DNA of 64,000 bases from Chrysopilus asiliformis. Its lineage: Eukaryota > Arthropoda > Insecta > Diptera > Rhagionidae. A model generated the notes under the pieces. The model was not told the origin of the DNA, ran no database searches, and saw only the letters and a list, made by a program, of their open reading frames with translations. The position numbers and the translations under genes are program-made. The stretch is from assembly GCA_964034945.1 (NCBI GenBank), contig OZ035960.1, positions 78,649,331-78,713,330 of the forward strand. The letters are read 5' to 3'. Positions 35,554-45,586 of the stretch are shown one piece after another; positions within the stretch are counted from its first letter, which is position 1, and the number at the start of each line of letters is the position of its first letter.

Positions 35554-36820
35554 TGACAGACTGACAGACTGACAGACTGACAGACTGACAGACTGACAGA
35601 CTGACAGACTGACAGACTGACAGACTGACAGACTGACAGACTGACAGACTGACAGACTGACAGACTGACAGACTGACAGACTGACAGACTGACAGACTGA
35701 CAGACTGACAGACTGACAGACTGACAGACTGACAGACTGACAGACTGACAGACTGACAGACTGACAGACTGACAGACTGACAGACTGACAGACTGACAGA
35801 CTGACAGACTGACAGACTGACAGACTGACAGACTGACAGACTGACAGACTGACAGACTGACAGACTGACAGACTGACAGACTGACAGACTGACAGACTGA
35901 CAGACTGACAGACTGACAGACTGACAGATTGACAGACTGACAGACTGACAGACTGACAGACTGACAGACTGACAGACTGACAGACTGACAGACTGACAGA
36001 CGGACAGACGGACAGACGGACAGACGGACAGACGGACAGACGGACAGACGGACAGACGGACAGACGGACAGACGGACAGACGGACAGACGGACAGACGGA
36101 CAGACGGACAGACGGACAGACGGACAGACGGACAGACGGACAGACGGACAGACGGACAGACGGACAGACGGACAGACGGACAGACGGACAGACGGACAGA
36201 CGGACAGACGGACAGACGGACAGACGGACAGACGGACAGACGGACAGACGGACAGACGGACAGACGGACAGACGGACAGACGGACAGACGGACAGACGGA
36301 CAGACGGACAGACGGACAGACGGACAGACGGACAGACGGACAGACGGACAGACGGACAGACGGACAGACGGACAGACGGACAGACGGACAGACGGACAGA
36401 CGGACAGACGGACAGACGGACAGACGGACAGACGGACAGACGGACAGACGGACAGACGGACAGACGGACAGACGGACAGACGGACAGACGGACAGACGGA
36501 CAGACGGACAGACGGACAGACGGACAGACGGACAGACGGACAGACGGACAGACGGACAGACGGACAGACGGACAGACGGACAGACGGACAGACGGACAGA
36601 CGGACAGACGGACAGACGGACAGATGGACAGACGGACAGACGGACAGACGGACAGACGGACAGACGGACAAACGGACAGACGGACAGACTGACCGACAGA
36701 ACAACATTTTTTTAATATGACTCCAATCGACTCAGGAGTGATCGGGAAATGTTTTTTAGGCAAAATTAAGAGGTCGAAATTTTTCAGGAATACAATACTT
36801 TATTATACTCCGTAGAAGAA
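33400..36820 (-). mobile_element. Diverged DINE/Helentron-like element carrying the giant microsatellite
   Basis: Left of the array, blocks such as ATATCTCAATAACGGTAAAA and TTCCGGTTAACGGATTTG resemble Helentron bodies, and part of them recurs inverted at 37640-37930. Right of the array, the minus strand reads a CTACGGAGTATAATAAAGTA head and CCTGAGTCGATTGGAGTCAT just before the GTCY repeat, in the same order as Drosophila DINE-1 (head, GAGTCGAT phrase, microsatellite). Limits are approximate. Confidence 0.5.
34061..36699. repeat. 2.6-kb near-perfect octamer microsatellite
   Basis: About 240 copies of GACAGACT (34071-35998) are followed by about 86 copies of GACAGACG (36001-36690). There is one internal GACA-only stretch (about 35511-35552) and only isolated single-base changes (near 35928, 36625 and 36671). 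Because 8 is not a multiple of 3 and no stop codon occurs on the minus strand, two ~900-codon frames of SVCQSVSL type stay open there. They are artefacts, not genes. Confidence 0.97.
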
Positions 36821-37115
36821 AGTAATTAGTTGTGTTAATGACAAACGTCATCACAACAAAAACTTTTGTGACATTTTCAAATCGAGAAACCTGAAACAAG
36901 TAAAGTATACTCTGTAACAAACGGTAGAAACCAGTCTTTTGATACTGATCTTCAGTTCGACACACCCAGTCTTTGTCGTCCTTGTCCACTGCATCGATTC
37001 ATCTAGACTTGTTATTTGGAAAACAATTCATTTGGGAAACAATTCATAGTTCTCTGTGAACTTCGAGCGAATAAAATAACGGATGAAGGATTGAACATTT
37101 ATTTAGTGCTACATA
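36821..37115. other. Spacer between repeat elements
   Basis: AACAATTCATTTGGGAAAC is partly duplicated at about 37020-37050. I see no gene. Confidence 0.4.
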
Positions 37116-37387
37116 TACTCAGAAAAATGGAGGCTAACTCGACGACCTACATACGGCATAATTGGCCTCGGGCAGGCGCGCGTTCGCCTGCATGTGGGCA
37201 AGTAAAACTGAGTTGACCTGTGGTCGGAGAAATTCTGTAATTAAGCCACCAGCAGGTGAAGTAGGGCATTGGGAGTTGCACGAGTTGACCTTAGATAGGT
37301 TAACTCTGACCGCTAGCTGGCTTACAGACACCTCTGTAAGGTCAGAGTTAACCTGACAAAAAGTTGACCTGGACATTTTTCTGAGTG
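37116..37387. mobile_element. TA-flanked MITE (272 bp)
   Basis: Ends TACTCAGAAAAATG and the inverse of CACTCAGAAAAATG are flanked by TA (37114-37115 and 37388-37389). Inside are several GTTGACC/GGTTAAC motifs in both directions. Tc1/mariner-type by target. No coding capacity. Confidence 0.75.
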
Positions 37388-37391
37388 TACA

Positions 37392-38170
37392 TAGGGATGC
37401 CAACGATACCTCGATGTTTGCAAACATCGAGGTATCGTTGAAAAATATCGAGTTTTAACCTCGATGTTGAACAGGCCGATATATCGAGGTATCGATGTTG
37501 CTATCAGCGATGTTAGAACATTACTCTTCATAAAATTAGTGGAGAAACTAATTTTAGGAGTAAAGGGACTAGTTTTTAGATAGATTTAATATAGCCACTC
37601 AAAGATTTGTTTCTTTGGTATCAATTTTCGGTTTCATCTTTCTACAAGATTTCGAAAAAATACCAGAGCTCCATGAAATTTTACAGCGAAGTTTGGTCCT
37701 GATGTGGAAATCCGTTAACCGGAAGTAAACAAAACGGCGGCTTTTTAAAAACTATGCGGTTTTTTGCGATTTATTCCGAAACTAACCATTTTCCAGTAGT
37801 CTTATGTATTACAAAACTTGAAGACAATAAAATTTGCTACATTTATGTCTTTTACTAGAACTCCGTTGTGAAGATATGCCGGTATTTCAAAAAAAAATGG
37901 TTTTTGCGAATAACTCGGAAACTAACGGGTTTTTGGTGGTTCAACGTATAAGAAGAATTAAAACCGTGTTAATTCTATCTGGGTGCACTCCACCCACAGT
38001 AGAGCATCTGCCAGGTGGCTAAATTATTTATTAAATTTAACTTTTTCAAAACATCGGAAAAAAATCGAGGTATCGATGTTTTCAGGACGATGTTTATTGA
38101 CATCGATGTCGCCTTAAAAAAACATCGATTTTCGATATATCCAGGTTTTATGAACGATGTTGCATCCCTA
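37392..38170. mobile_element. TAGGGATGC-ended TIR element with CGATGTT repeats
   Basis: The left end TAGGGATGCCAACGATACC and right end (inverse of TAGGGATGCAACATCGTTC) face each other. Both subterminal regions are packed with ACATCGA/TCGATGT and GATATATCGAGG motifs. The centre (about 37640-37930) is an inverted relative of the Helentron-like sequence at 33.5-34.0 kb, so something inserted there. No TSD. hAT or P superfamily is possible. Confidence 0.6.
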
Positions 38171-38808
38171 GTTCAGAGGCCTTCACACAATATATCCGCA
38201 ATTTATTGTAACAAATGAGCGGACAAAAATTGCAATAATTAATATATCCTCACTAGACAATAAAATATTTTGAGAGTTTCTATTTTCCATTCTATAATTG
38301 CATTCGGAACAAAATATACTATGGGTCCAAATGGATCCGAAAGTCCGATTGAGTTGCGAAATTAAGGGCGTTAAAAATAATTATTGGAAAATGAAACATT
38401 TAAATACACAATAAAATTTATTGCCTATTCTAAGGCGTTTAACGAATTTAACCCCCGAAGATAGCCAAAATATATGCTTTTCTGATGAAAACAATAAAAT
38501 GAGCTTTTCAGTCTTGAGTCGAGCTTTAATTTTCACGATGAAGAACGAAGCGAGTTTAGATTTTTGTTATTTTTAGGGGATTTAATATACAGAATCAGTT
38601 TCCGTCTAGGCTGGAACGACTTGATAGCCAAACTCTGGCGATTTGAAATTAACTTTTAGCACTACTTTTCAAAATAGTTTCTTTTATACTCAGATTTAAA
38701 AAAAAAACAACTGTAACCTTTTAATATGGAAATATTACTTATTGTTTGAGGGTTAAAAAAAATTTAAATCATGTAAATTGCTTAAAAATGGGATTCGAAG
38801 AAGAGTGA
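38171..38808. other. No gene identified
   Basis: AT-rich spacer before the composite element at 38817. Confidence 0.4.
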
Positions 38809-39581
38809 GAATTAACTAGGGTACCTCAATGACGCACTTTAGTTCCTCCTCTACTAGGAGTATGGCCACGTGAAAGTGACATCTATATTCGTGATTTCAA
38901 AGCTAGTGCTTTTCGGAATAAAAGTTTAAACAGCTGATTTCTTTGACATTTCAGTGATTGTTTACCTTTAAGGCAGCATTCCAGAGGTACTTGGGTTTTT
39001 TGCGTTCAAGAAAGGTGACAAACAATATCTCTTTTTCGTTTGTCATGTCAATTAATAACACAATTGTTTATAAAGCAATAGATATAAAAAATGACACTCC
39101 AAAGTCGGGGTGAAAAAATGTCGTTTGATGTTTGACATGTTTGCGGTTCACCAGATAATCTGAAGCAACAAAAAACCAAAACGAGTCTTAAATATATGCT
39201 TCAGGCTACAGCCGGAACATGGCTTAACGGCTGTAGTCTCACATGCTTGAGGCGTTTCGTGTAAATATGGGAAATTTTAAAAATTCTGATCTTTTAGAAA
39301 TGAAATTTCGATTTTTATTATATATTTCTTCCTAGGGCTTGTCTGTCAGCTACTAGGCGGGTCCACAGGTGGTGGATAGTGGAAAGCCCTGTACGATCCG
39401 TTCGCTATCAGGGTAGTTTCGAATAACCAATAAGAAGCCCCGAACCAGACAGATCTGGGATGGATCAAGGTGTCATGCGTTTCCGTGCCGAGGATCAGCT
39501 TGGTTGGGGTCCCAGTAAAAATAGCCCAATCGCAAACGGAGCATCCGGATACCTGGCGCCCTCCGGATTAAACAGTCTTAC

Positions 39582-40967
39582 TTGCGTAATGCGAATCTCT
39601 GCGCAAGTGGACCTTCTTTCTTCGCTACTCGTGGGACTAGAATGGACCTTAATAAACAAAAAAACAAAGAGACCGGAACTCTTAAAAAACCGGAAATCTT
39701 GGCCTCCAAGCCGGATTCTGGAAAGGGGAAGGGAAACCAACCTCTTACCAAAACCACTTCGGAGCGGCTGGACCCTAAGGCTTCGAGCTCGGGGTTCCTA
39801 GCGCCCTCCAGACTCGCTGAACGCGGAAAGAACGAACAGCGGACAGCCAAATCTTCTTCGAAGAGAATGGGCCCTAAGGCTTCGAGCCCGGGGCACCTTC
39901 CGCCCTCTAAAATCGCTTATCGCGAGAAAAAGGTAGCTCGCAGGATCATTGATCGTGTAGGCGAGGCCCCTGAGGAACGGCTAAACGAGAGGCAAAAGGC
40001 TTCACTTGCCTGGGCAAGGGGTGTTGTTGAGGAGAAAGTAGGGGACTCGTCTTCCAACCTTAGGTTCAAGAGACCGAGGTCACAGGAGGAGTCTCCGAAC
40101 CAGGCCAAAAGGCCTAAGACCCTCAGCGACATCCTGAAGGATCAGCTGGTGGTTGCTGTCATTGACAGAGGGGATGAGGACGGTAGGATCAGCGTGACAG
40201 ACTGGAGGAAGGTAGAAGTAGCTCTGGCTTCGATCTTCCTACAGACCCTGCGCGAAAATCCGGGTCCACCTCCTTCCTGCCGAGATAGTGGCTGGCACCA
40301 GGGGCATGTGAAGTTGGTAGCCTGTGCAGACCAGAGATCGCTGGATCTCTACGGGAAAGCGATTGGGAAGGTTGGCGAAGTCTGGCCAGGCGCAAAACTC
40401 GAGGTCGTTGCGAGGGATCAGATCCCAAGCAGGCCAAGAGCGCGCACCTGGATCCCGGCGGAACCATCTGACCCAGAGCAAATCCTGGAGATCCTTAAAC
40501 TCAGCAACCCCTCCCTCCCTACCTCCAATTGGAAGGTAGCCAAGCTGGAAGAGTCAGCTGGTACCTCTAGGCAGGCGATTATAATCGTCAACAAAGAGTC
40601 GCTGGCTCCTTTGGCGGAGGTAAAGGGGCTAATTAGCTACGGCTTCAGCGCCATCACACTAAAGGTGTATAAGAAGGATGAGGAAATGGGGGCGCTCTGC
40701 TCGGCCGAATCTACTCCTGGTACAGGAGCGGGAGCGGTTGATGGGGAGAATGTATCTGCCAAATCCTCTCCTATACACCAACCAGAGACATCTTTGAGGG
40801 ATGACACCTTGTCATCAGACTCGGAGATGTCTAGTACAGTTAAGGGACTGCACCTGACGGACGACGAACTGTTAGAAACGGACTCGGACGATGCAGGAAC
40901 CGACACCACTGTGGTGGGGGTGTCTGAACTAGAAAGAAGCTCCAATGCTTCGCCTAGTTCAGATTAA
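39582..40967 (+). CDS. LINE ORF1 protein (nucleic-acid binding, DUF4780-like)
   Basis: 461 aa, intact. ORF1 proteins of LINEs bind the element RNA to form the transposition particle. The N-terminal 170 residues are Lys/Arg/Ser/Pro-rich and probably disordered, with a basic stretch RFKRPRSQEESPNQAKRPK. Residues about 180-365 (LKDQLVVAVIDRGDEDGRIS, DWRKVEVALASIFL, GHVKLVACADQRSL, WIPAEPSDPEQILEI) match the DUF4780-type domain common in insect LINE ORF1s. The C-terminus is acidic and Ser/Thr-rich. No CCHC zinc knuckles are seen. The ATG at 39642 (MDLNKQ) is an alternative start. Its end overlaps ORF2 by 23 bases in another frame, so ORF2 translation probably depends on reinitiation or frameshifting. 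Confidence 0.85.
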   Translation: MRNANLCASGPSFFATRGTRMDLNKQKNKETGTLKKPEILASKPDSGKGKGNQPLTKTTSERLDPKASSSGFLAPSRLAERGKNEQRTAKSSSKRMGPKASSPGHLPPSKIAYREKKVARRIIDRVGEAPEERLNERQKASLAWARGVVEEKVGDSSSNLRFKRPRSQEESPNQAKRPKTLSDILKDQLVVAVIDRGDEDGRISVTDWRKVEVALASIFLQTLRENPGPPPSCRDSGWHQGHVKLVACADQRSLDLYGKAIGKVGEVWPGAKLEVVARDQIPSRPRARTWIPAEPSDPEQILEILKLSNPSLPTSNWKVAKLEESAGTSRQAIIIVNKESLAPLAEVKGLISYGFSAITLKVYKKDEEMGALCSAESTPGTGAGAVDGENVSAKSSPIHQPETSLRDDTLSSDSEMSSTVKGLHLTDDELLETDSDDAGTDTTVVGVSELERSSNASPSSD

Positions 40968-43622
40968 CCTTCACCACTCCAAAGCGGCATCTGCCGCTCT
41001 CCTCCTTCGCCTGTCAAAGGTGGGGGAGGACGTCGTGTTGATACAGGAACCGTGGATTGTTGGAAATCGGGTTTCTGGGCTCAACACTCCAGGCTACAAA
41101 CTGCTCCACACAAGGATGGATGGTAAAATCAGATCCTGTATTCTAGTTAAAAATAACTTAAAAGCATTTCTTCTCCCGTCATATAGCAGCGAAGACATAG
41201 TAGCGGCTAGTCTAGAGGTTAGTGGCCTAACTCTCTGGCTGGCATCCGTATACTTGGCCCACGACCACCTAGGGCCCCTCCCTCCGGATAACCTGGGGAG
41301 GTTCGCAGCGGACGCGAGAGGAAAGAACATCTGCATAATCCTCGGGTGTGATGCCAATGCGCATCACACTATATGGGGTAGCTCCGACATCAACGAACGA
41401 GGTGAGTTACTTTTTGACTTCATCTTAAGTACTAACCTCTACATTTGTAATTCTGGAAGCAAACCTACCTTTATTACTAAAAATAGACAGGAAGTTTTAG
41501 ATATAACAATAGTCTCTCAGGCGGCAAGTCACCTAGTCAAAAACTGGAAGGTGTCTGAAGAACACTCATTCTCAGATCACTGCTATATACAGTTTGACGT
41601 GGTAACTCAGCCTATTAGTAAGCCGGTCTATCGTAATCGACGGAAAACCGACTGGACAAAACATAAGGCTTCCTTTGAAGAACTTATTTCACCGGGATCT
41701 CCGAATCCCCCCTCCTCAGTAACAGAGCTTAACGAAATGGTGGAGGAACTCAGTGGGATCTTCAGTAAGGCATCGGAAAAATCTTGCCCCCTAGGCGTAT
41801 CGAGGGGAAAGACAAGGCCTTCCTGGTGGTCACCAGAGATAATAGCTCTTCGGAAAGAGTGCAGAAGGCTGTTCAATCAAGCCAAAAGCACGAGAACAGA
41901 TCATGACTGGGACTCCTATAAAGTGAGCCTAAAGTTATTCAAAACCGAATTGAGGAAAGCCCGACGCAAATCTTGGAAACTTTTTTGTGGTAAAATAGAA
42001 ACAGTCTCTGAGGCGTCAAGGCTACGGAAAATTCTCTCTACTAACTCACCACCACAGCTTAGCCATCTTATGAAAAAGGATGGTTCGTGGTCTTCTTCAA
42101 GTGAGGAATCACTCACTCTGCTCATTGATACACACTTCCCGGGAAACTCAAAAGAACCCTATAAGGAGACAGACATGTGCTTTCCCTCCAATAATTCTGG
42201 TAAAATCATAACCAGACCAAAAATAAGATGGGCAGTGAACAGCTTCCATCCATTCAAAGCCGCAGGGCCCGATGGCATCATCCCGGCAGATATACAGAAT
42301 ACCTTAGATATCTCTCTCCCCTGGCTAGAGATTATCTTCAAGGCATGCCTAGATCTTGCCCACATACCCACCTTGTGGAAAGAAGTCAAGGTTCTGTTCA
42401 TACCCAAAGCGGGTAAGAACTCCCACTGTCGTCCAAAGGACTTCAGACCAATAAGTCTGTCCTCTTTTCTCTTGAAAACATTGGAAAGACTGATAGAGAC
42501 ACATCTACGCTGCAAAGGGGTCCATAACCAACTTTCAGCGTCCCAACATGCATACTGTAAGGGAAGGTCTGTAGAAACAGCCTTACACTCCCTTGTGAGT
42601 ACCATCGAAAAATCCTTAGAACAAAAAGAGTATACTATGATTACTTTTCTTGACATAGAAGGAGCATTCAACAATGTCAAACCAGAGGCAATAACTACGG
42701 CGCTGGCGGATGTCGGTGTGGATGAGTCGCTACGGGTACTAATCAGCAAGATGCTCAAAAGCAGAAGCATTAGTACAGAGCTGGGCGAGTCATCTGCCAA
42801 GAAATTCGTGAGCAGGGGCACCCCACAAGGTGGTGTACTCTCTCCCCTTCTTTGGGATTTGGTGGTTGACAAACTACTAAAAATACTGGAAGGAAATGGC
42901 TTTAAGGTCATTGCCTATGCGGATGACATTGCCGTAGTTGTCTCAGGTAAATTCCCGGACACCTTAAGAGACCTAACGCAGACAGCGCTCTCTCACATAA
43001 TAACTTGGAGCTACAAATGTGGCTTAAGGATTAACCCGGATAAAACAGAGGTAATCCTTTTCACAAGGAAGTATAAAATTCCACAAGTAGACCCTCCCAG
43101 ACTATATGGCACCAGCTTAGTCTTCAAAAAAGAGGTAAAATATTTGGGCCTTATTCTGGATATGAAACTTAGTTGGAAACAAAACATCACTGAACGGATA
43201 AAGAAGGCCACTGTTGCACTCTACTCGTGTAAAAACTCCATTGGGAAAACCTGGGGGTTGGAACCACGGATTGTGCATTGGCTCTATACAGCTGTCGTAA
43301 GACCCATACTTTTATACGGGGTGGTGGTGTGGTGGACAGCTCTTGAAACTAACAGTAATTGCAATCTCTTAAGCAAGGTACAGAGGACGGCATCTCTCTA
43401 TATTAGTGGCGCGCTGAGATCAACCCCGACGCACGCACTGGAGATTATGCTACACCTATTACCTCTAGACATCACAGGAAGACAGATGGCAGCCAGCACA
43501 GCCATCCGACTCAAAGCAACATCACAATGGCATAGTTCGCAAAATGGACATGCCTCAATACTGCTGTCTCAGAGAACACTCCCGGAGAACATCGACTATA
43601 CCCTACCACTGCTATCGCTAGA

Positions 43623-45586
43623 CCATAAACAAATTATATAAAGACTGTTTTTCTCTAACAACTCAGCTTTGAAAAATAATCCCCCAAAGCAGCAGATATG
43701 CATGCGGTTGGCAGCGCACACGAGCAGCGGAGCATGTCGCTTGGCCGAAGAAAAACATTCAATTCATTTTCAAACTCTCCGATCAACACGAAGTTTTACC
43801 GAAATCGTAGTTTTCTATCAACTTTTGGGAAAGTACCGCTAGCTACAACGGTTACCTCCCATACAATTTTTCTTAAATACTAATTTCTCGAACACTACGC
43901 TTGTGAGAAAAAATGCATATAATCAAAATTAAAGGAAATAATATTGCCTACATTTTTAATTTTAGGTGAACTCCACCTCAACTCATACTCTCGTTTACAG
44001 TTAAGTTCGATTTCTTAACTTTGCTCGATTGGATATTGTTAGGGATCTTAAAAAAAGTACCCGTATTTTTTTGTTTCGGGGAATAAATTCCAGTAGGCGG
44101 AGAGGAGGGGTCAAAGTCGGCGAAAACTCGAAATCACAAAAACTTTAGAAATTTGTAACGGGTTAACCGACTGAAATGATATTGAACATTTTCGAAAGGT
44201 AATTCCTTGTCACAAAAAATATTTTTTGACTTCCTCTCCCTCCCCCTCACCGTCATATTGTAAAATTCAATTTAGTGACAATATAAATAAAATTTGGGGG
44301 TAAATGCGTTATTTAAAAAAAAAATAAAAAAAAATCGAATACAAGAAAATTGTGTTATATTTTACTGATTTCAGATTGGTTTTTATGTTTTCTGTACATA
44401 ATATTAACTCAAAAGATTTAGGAGTTTAAAATTAATTAGAAATTCATTTAAAAGAAAAAGTTTTTTTTTTCTTTGAGAAAGTTTCCGTCTGGAATAAATC
44501 TGTGAAAATTTTGAGTTTCTGGAAGTATTTTGACACTTTTAAACCTTCTTTGTTGCTGTTTTTCTTGAGATATTTTAAATTTCGTCACTAAATTGAATTT
44601 TACAATATGATGGTGAGGGGGAGGGAGAGGAAGTCAAAAAATATTTTTTGTGACAAGGAATTACCTTTCGAAAATGTTTAATATCATTTCAATCGGTTAA
44701 GCCGTTACAAATTTTTAAAGTGTTTGTGATTTAGAGTTTTCGCCGACTTTCACCCCCTCCTACTGGAATTTATTCCACGAAACAAAAAAATACGGGTATC
44801 TTTTTTTTAGTTCCCTAACTACATCCAAATGAAAAAAGTAAAAAAAAATAAAGGTGACTTTCAAGCTCCATTCAAGTCGAGTATGAAGTTTTTACATATC
44901 TCTAACGGTTCATGAGATAATTTGAAAAACATTATTTTTCACATATTTTTTCGGAAACTTTAAATATTGCAGAAGAAAGTCATGTAATGCTCATATATCT
45001 TTTTTGAATTGTTTAAATCATACTTTAAATTGTTTAAATAAAATACATTTACTTGCTTTATCAAACTACAATTCTGTGGAAATTTGATAAAACTTAAAAC
45101 TTACATTCTCAAAGCAATTTAAAAATATGAACAAAATATAACAAGATAAAATTTTTAGTTTAATGATTATTTTAACGTTTAAAGTTCAAAATAAATTTTG
45201 AATTAACACACAAACTAAAAATTTTCTCATGTCACATATTTATTGTTAGCAATCAAAATATTCAAATCGAAAATCTGCGGAAGGAAAAAATACGCACACA
45301 CAAAAAGACACAGACGCAAAATACAAACACACAAAAAAAAACACCAAACACACTTGCCCCCGCTTCGTCTCACTAGCGTAAGAATTCAACGAGAATAAAA
45401 CGAACTAGAAACGAAAACTGGTTTTAACAAAGGGCGAATGAAAGCAGCGGCATGTATAGGCGATCACCACGGCTGCTTGTGGCTAGTCGGCAGCTGCTAC
45501 GTCACGATGGGGTATTATTTTGAATTTCGGTTTTGTACTAAGTTGAGTTGTTAGAAAAAAACAGTCTTTATATAATTTGTTTATGG
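43623..45586. mobile_element. TIR element inserted in LINE ORF2 (1,964 bp, 5-bp TSD)
   Basis: Ends CCATAAACAAATTATATAAA are mirrored for about 50 bp on the right and are flanked by CTAGA on both sides (43618-43622 and 45587-45591). A 5-bp TSD is unusual among DNA transposons (Transib makes 5 bp), but no transposase is seen, so the superfamily is open. The inner portion contains another foldback element (44038-44819). The remainder is AT-rich and non-coding. Confidence 0.85.
44038..44819. repeat. Foldback element with arms of about 240 bp
   Basis: GTTAGGGATCTTAAAAAAAG at 44038 is mirrored at 44819, and the arms 44038-44283 and 44583-44819 pair at high identity (for example GACTTCCTCTCCCTCCCCCT against its inverse). 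The centre of about 300 bases is AT-rich. No certain TSD. Confidence 0.82.

Noticed and set aside
34061..36699. CRISPR-like array
   Set aside because: No spacers: the units are contiguous octamers in a eukaryotic genome.
34032..36763. Two open frames of about 900 codons on the minus strand (SVCQSVSL/SVCPSVRL repeats)
   Set aside because: They are translations of the octamer microsatellite in overlapping frames. No start context, promoter or non-repetitive domain; purely a consequence of lacking stop codons.
37834..38218. Short open frames near 37.8-38.2 kb
   Set aside because: They overlap decayed Helentron and CGATGTT-repeat sequence; no protein motif.
39578..43211. Long minus-strand open stretches opposite the LINE (for example 42159-42911)
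   Set aside because: Shadows of the LINE coding strand with no own motifs.
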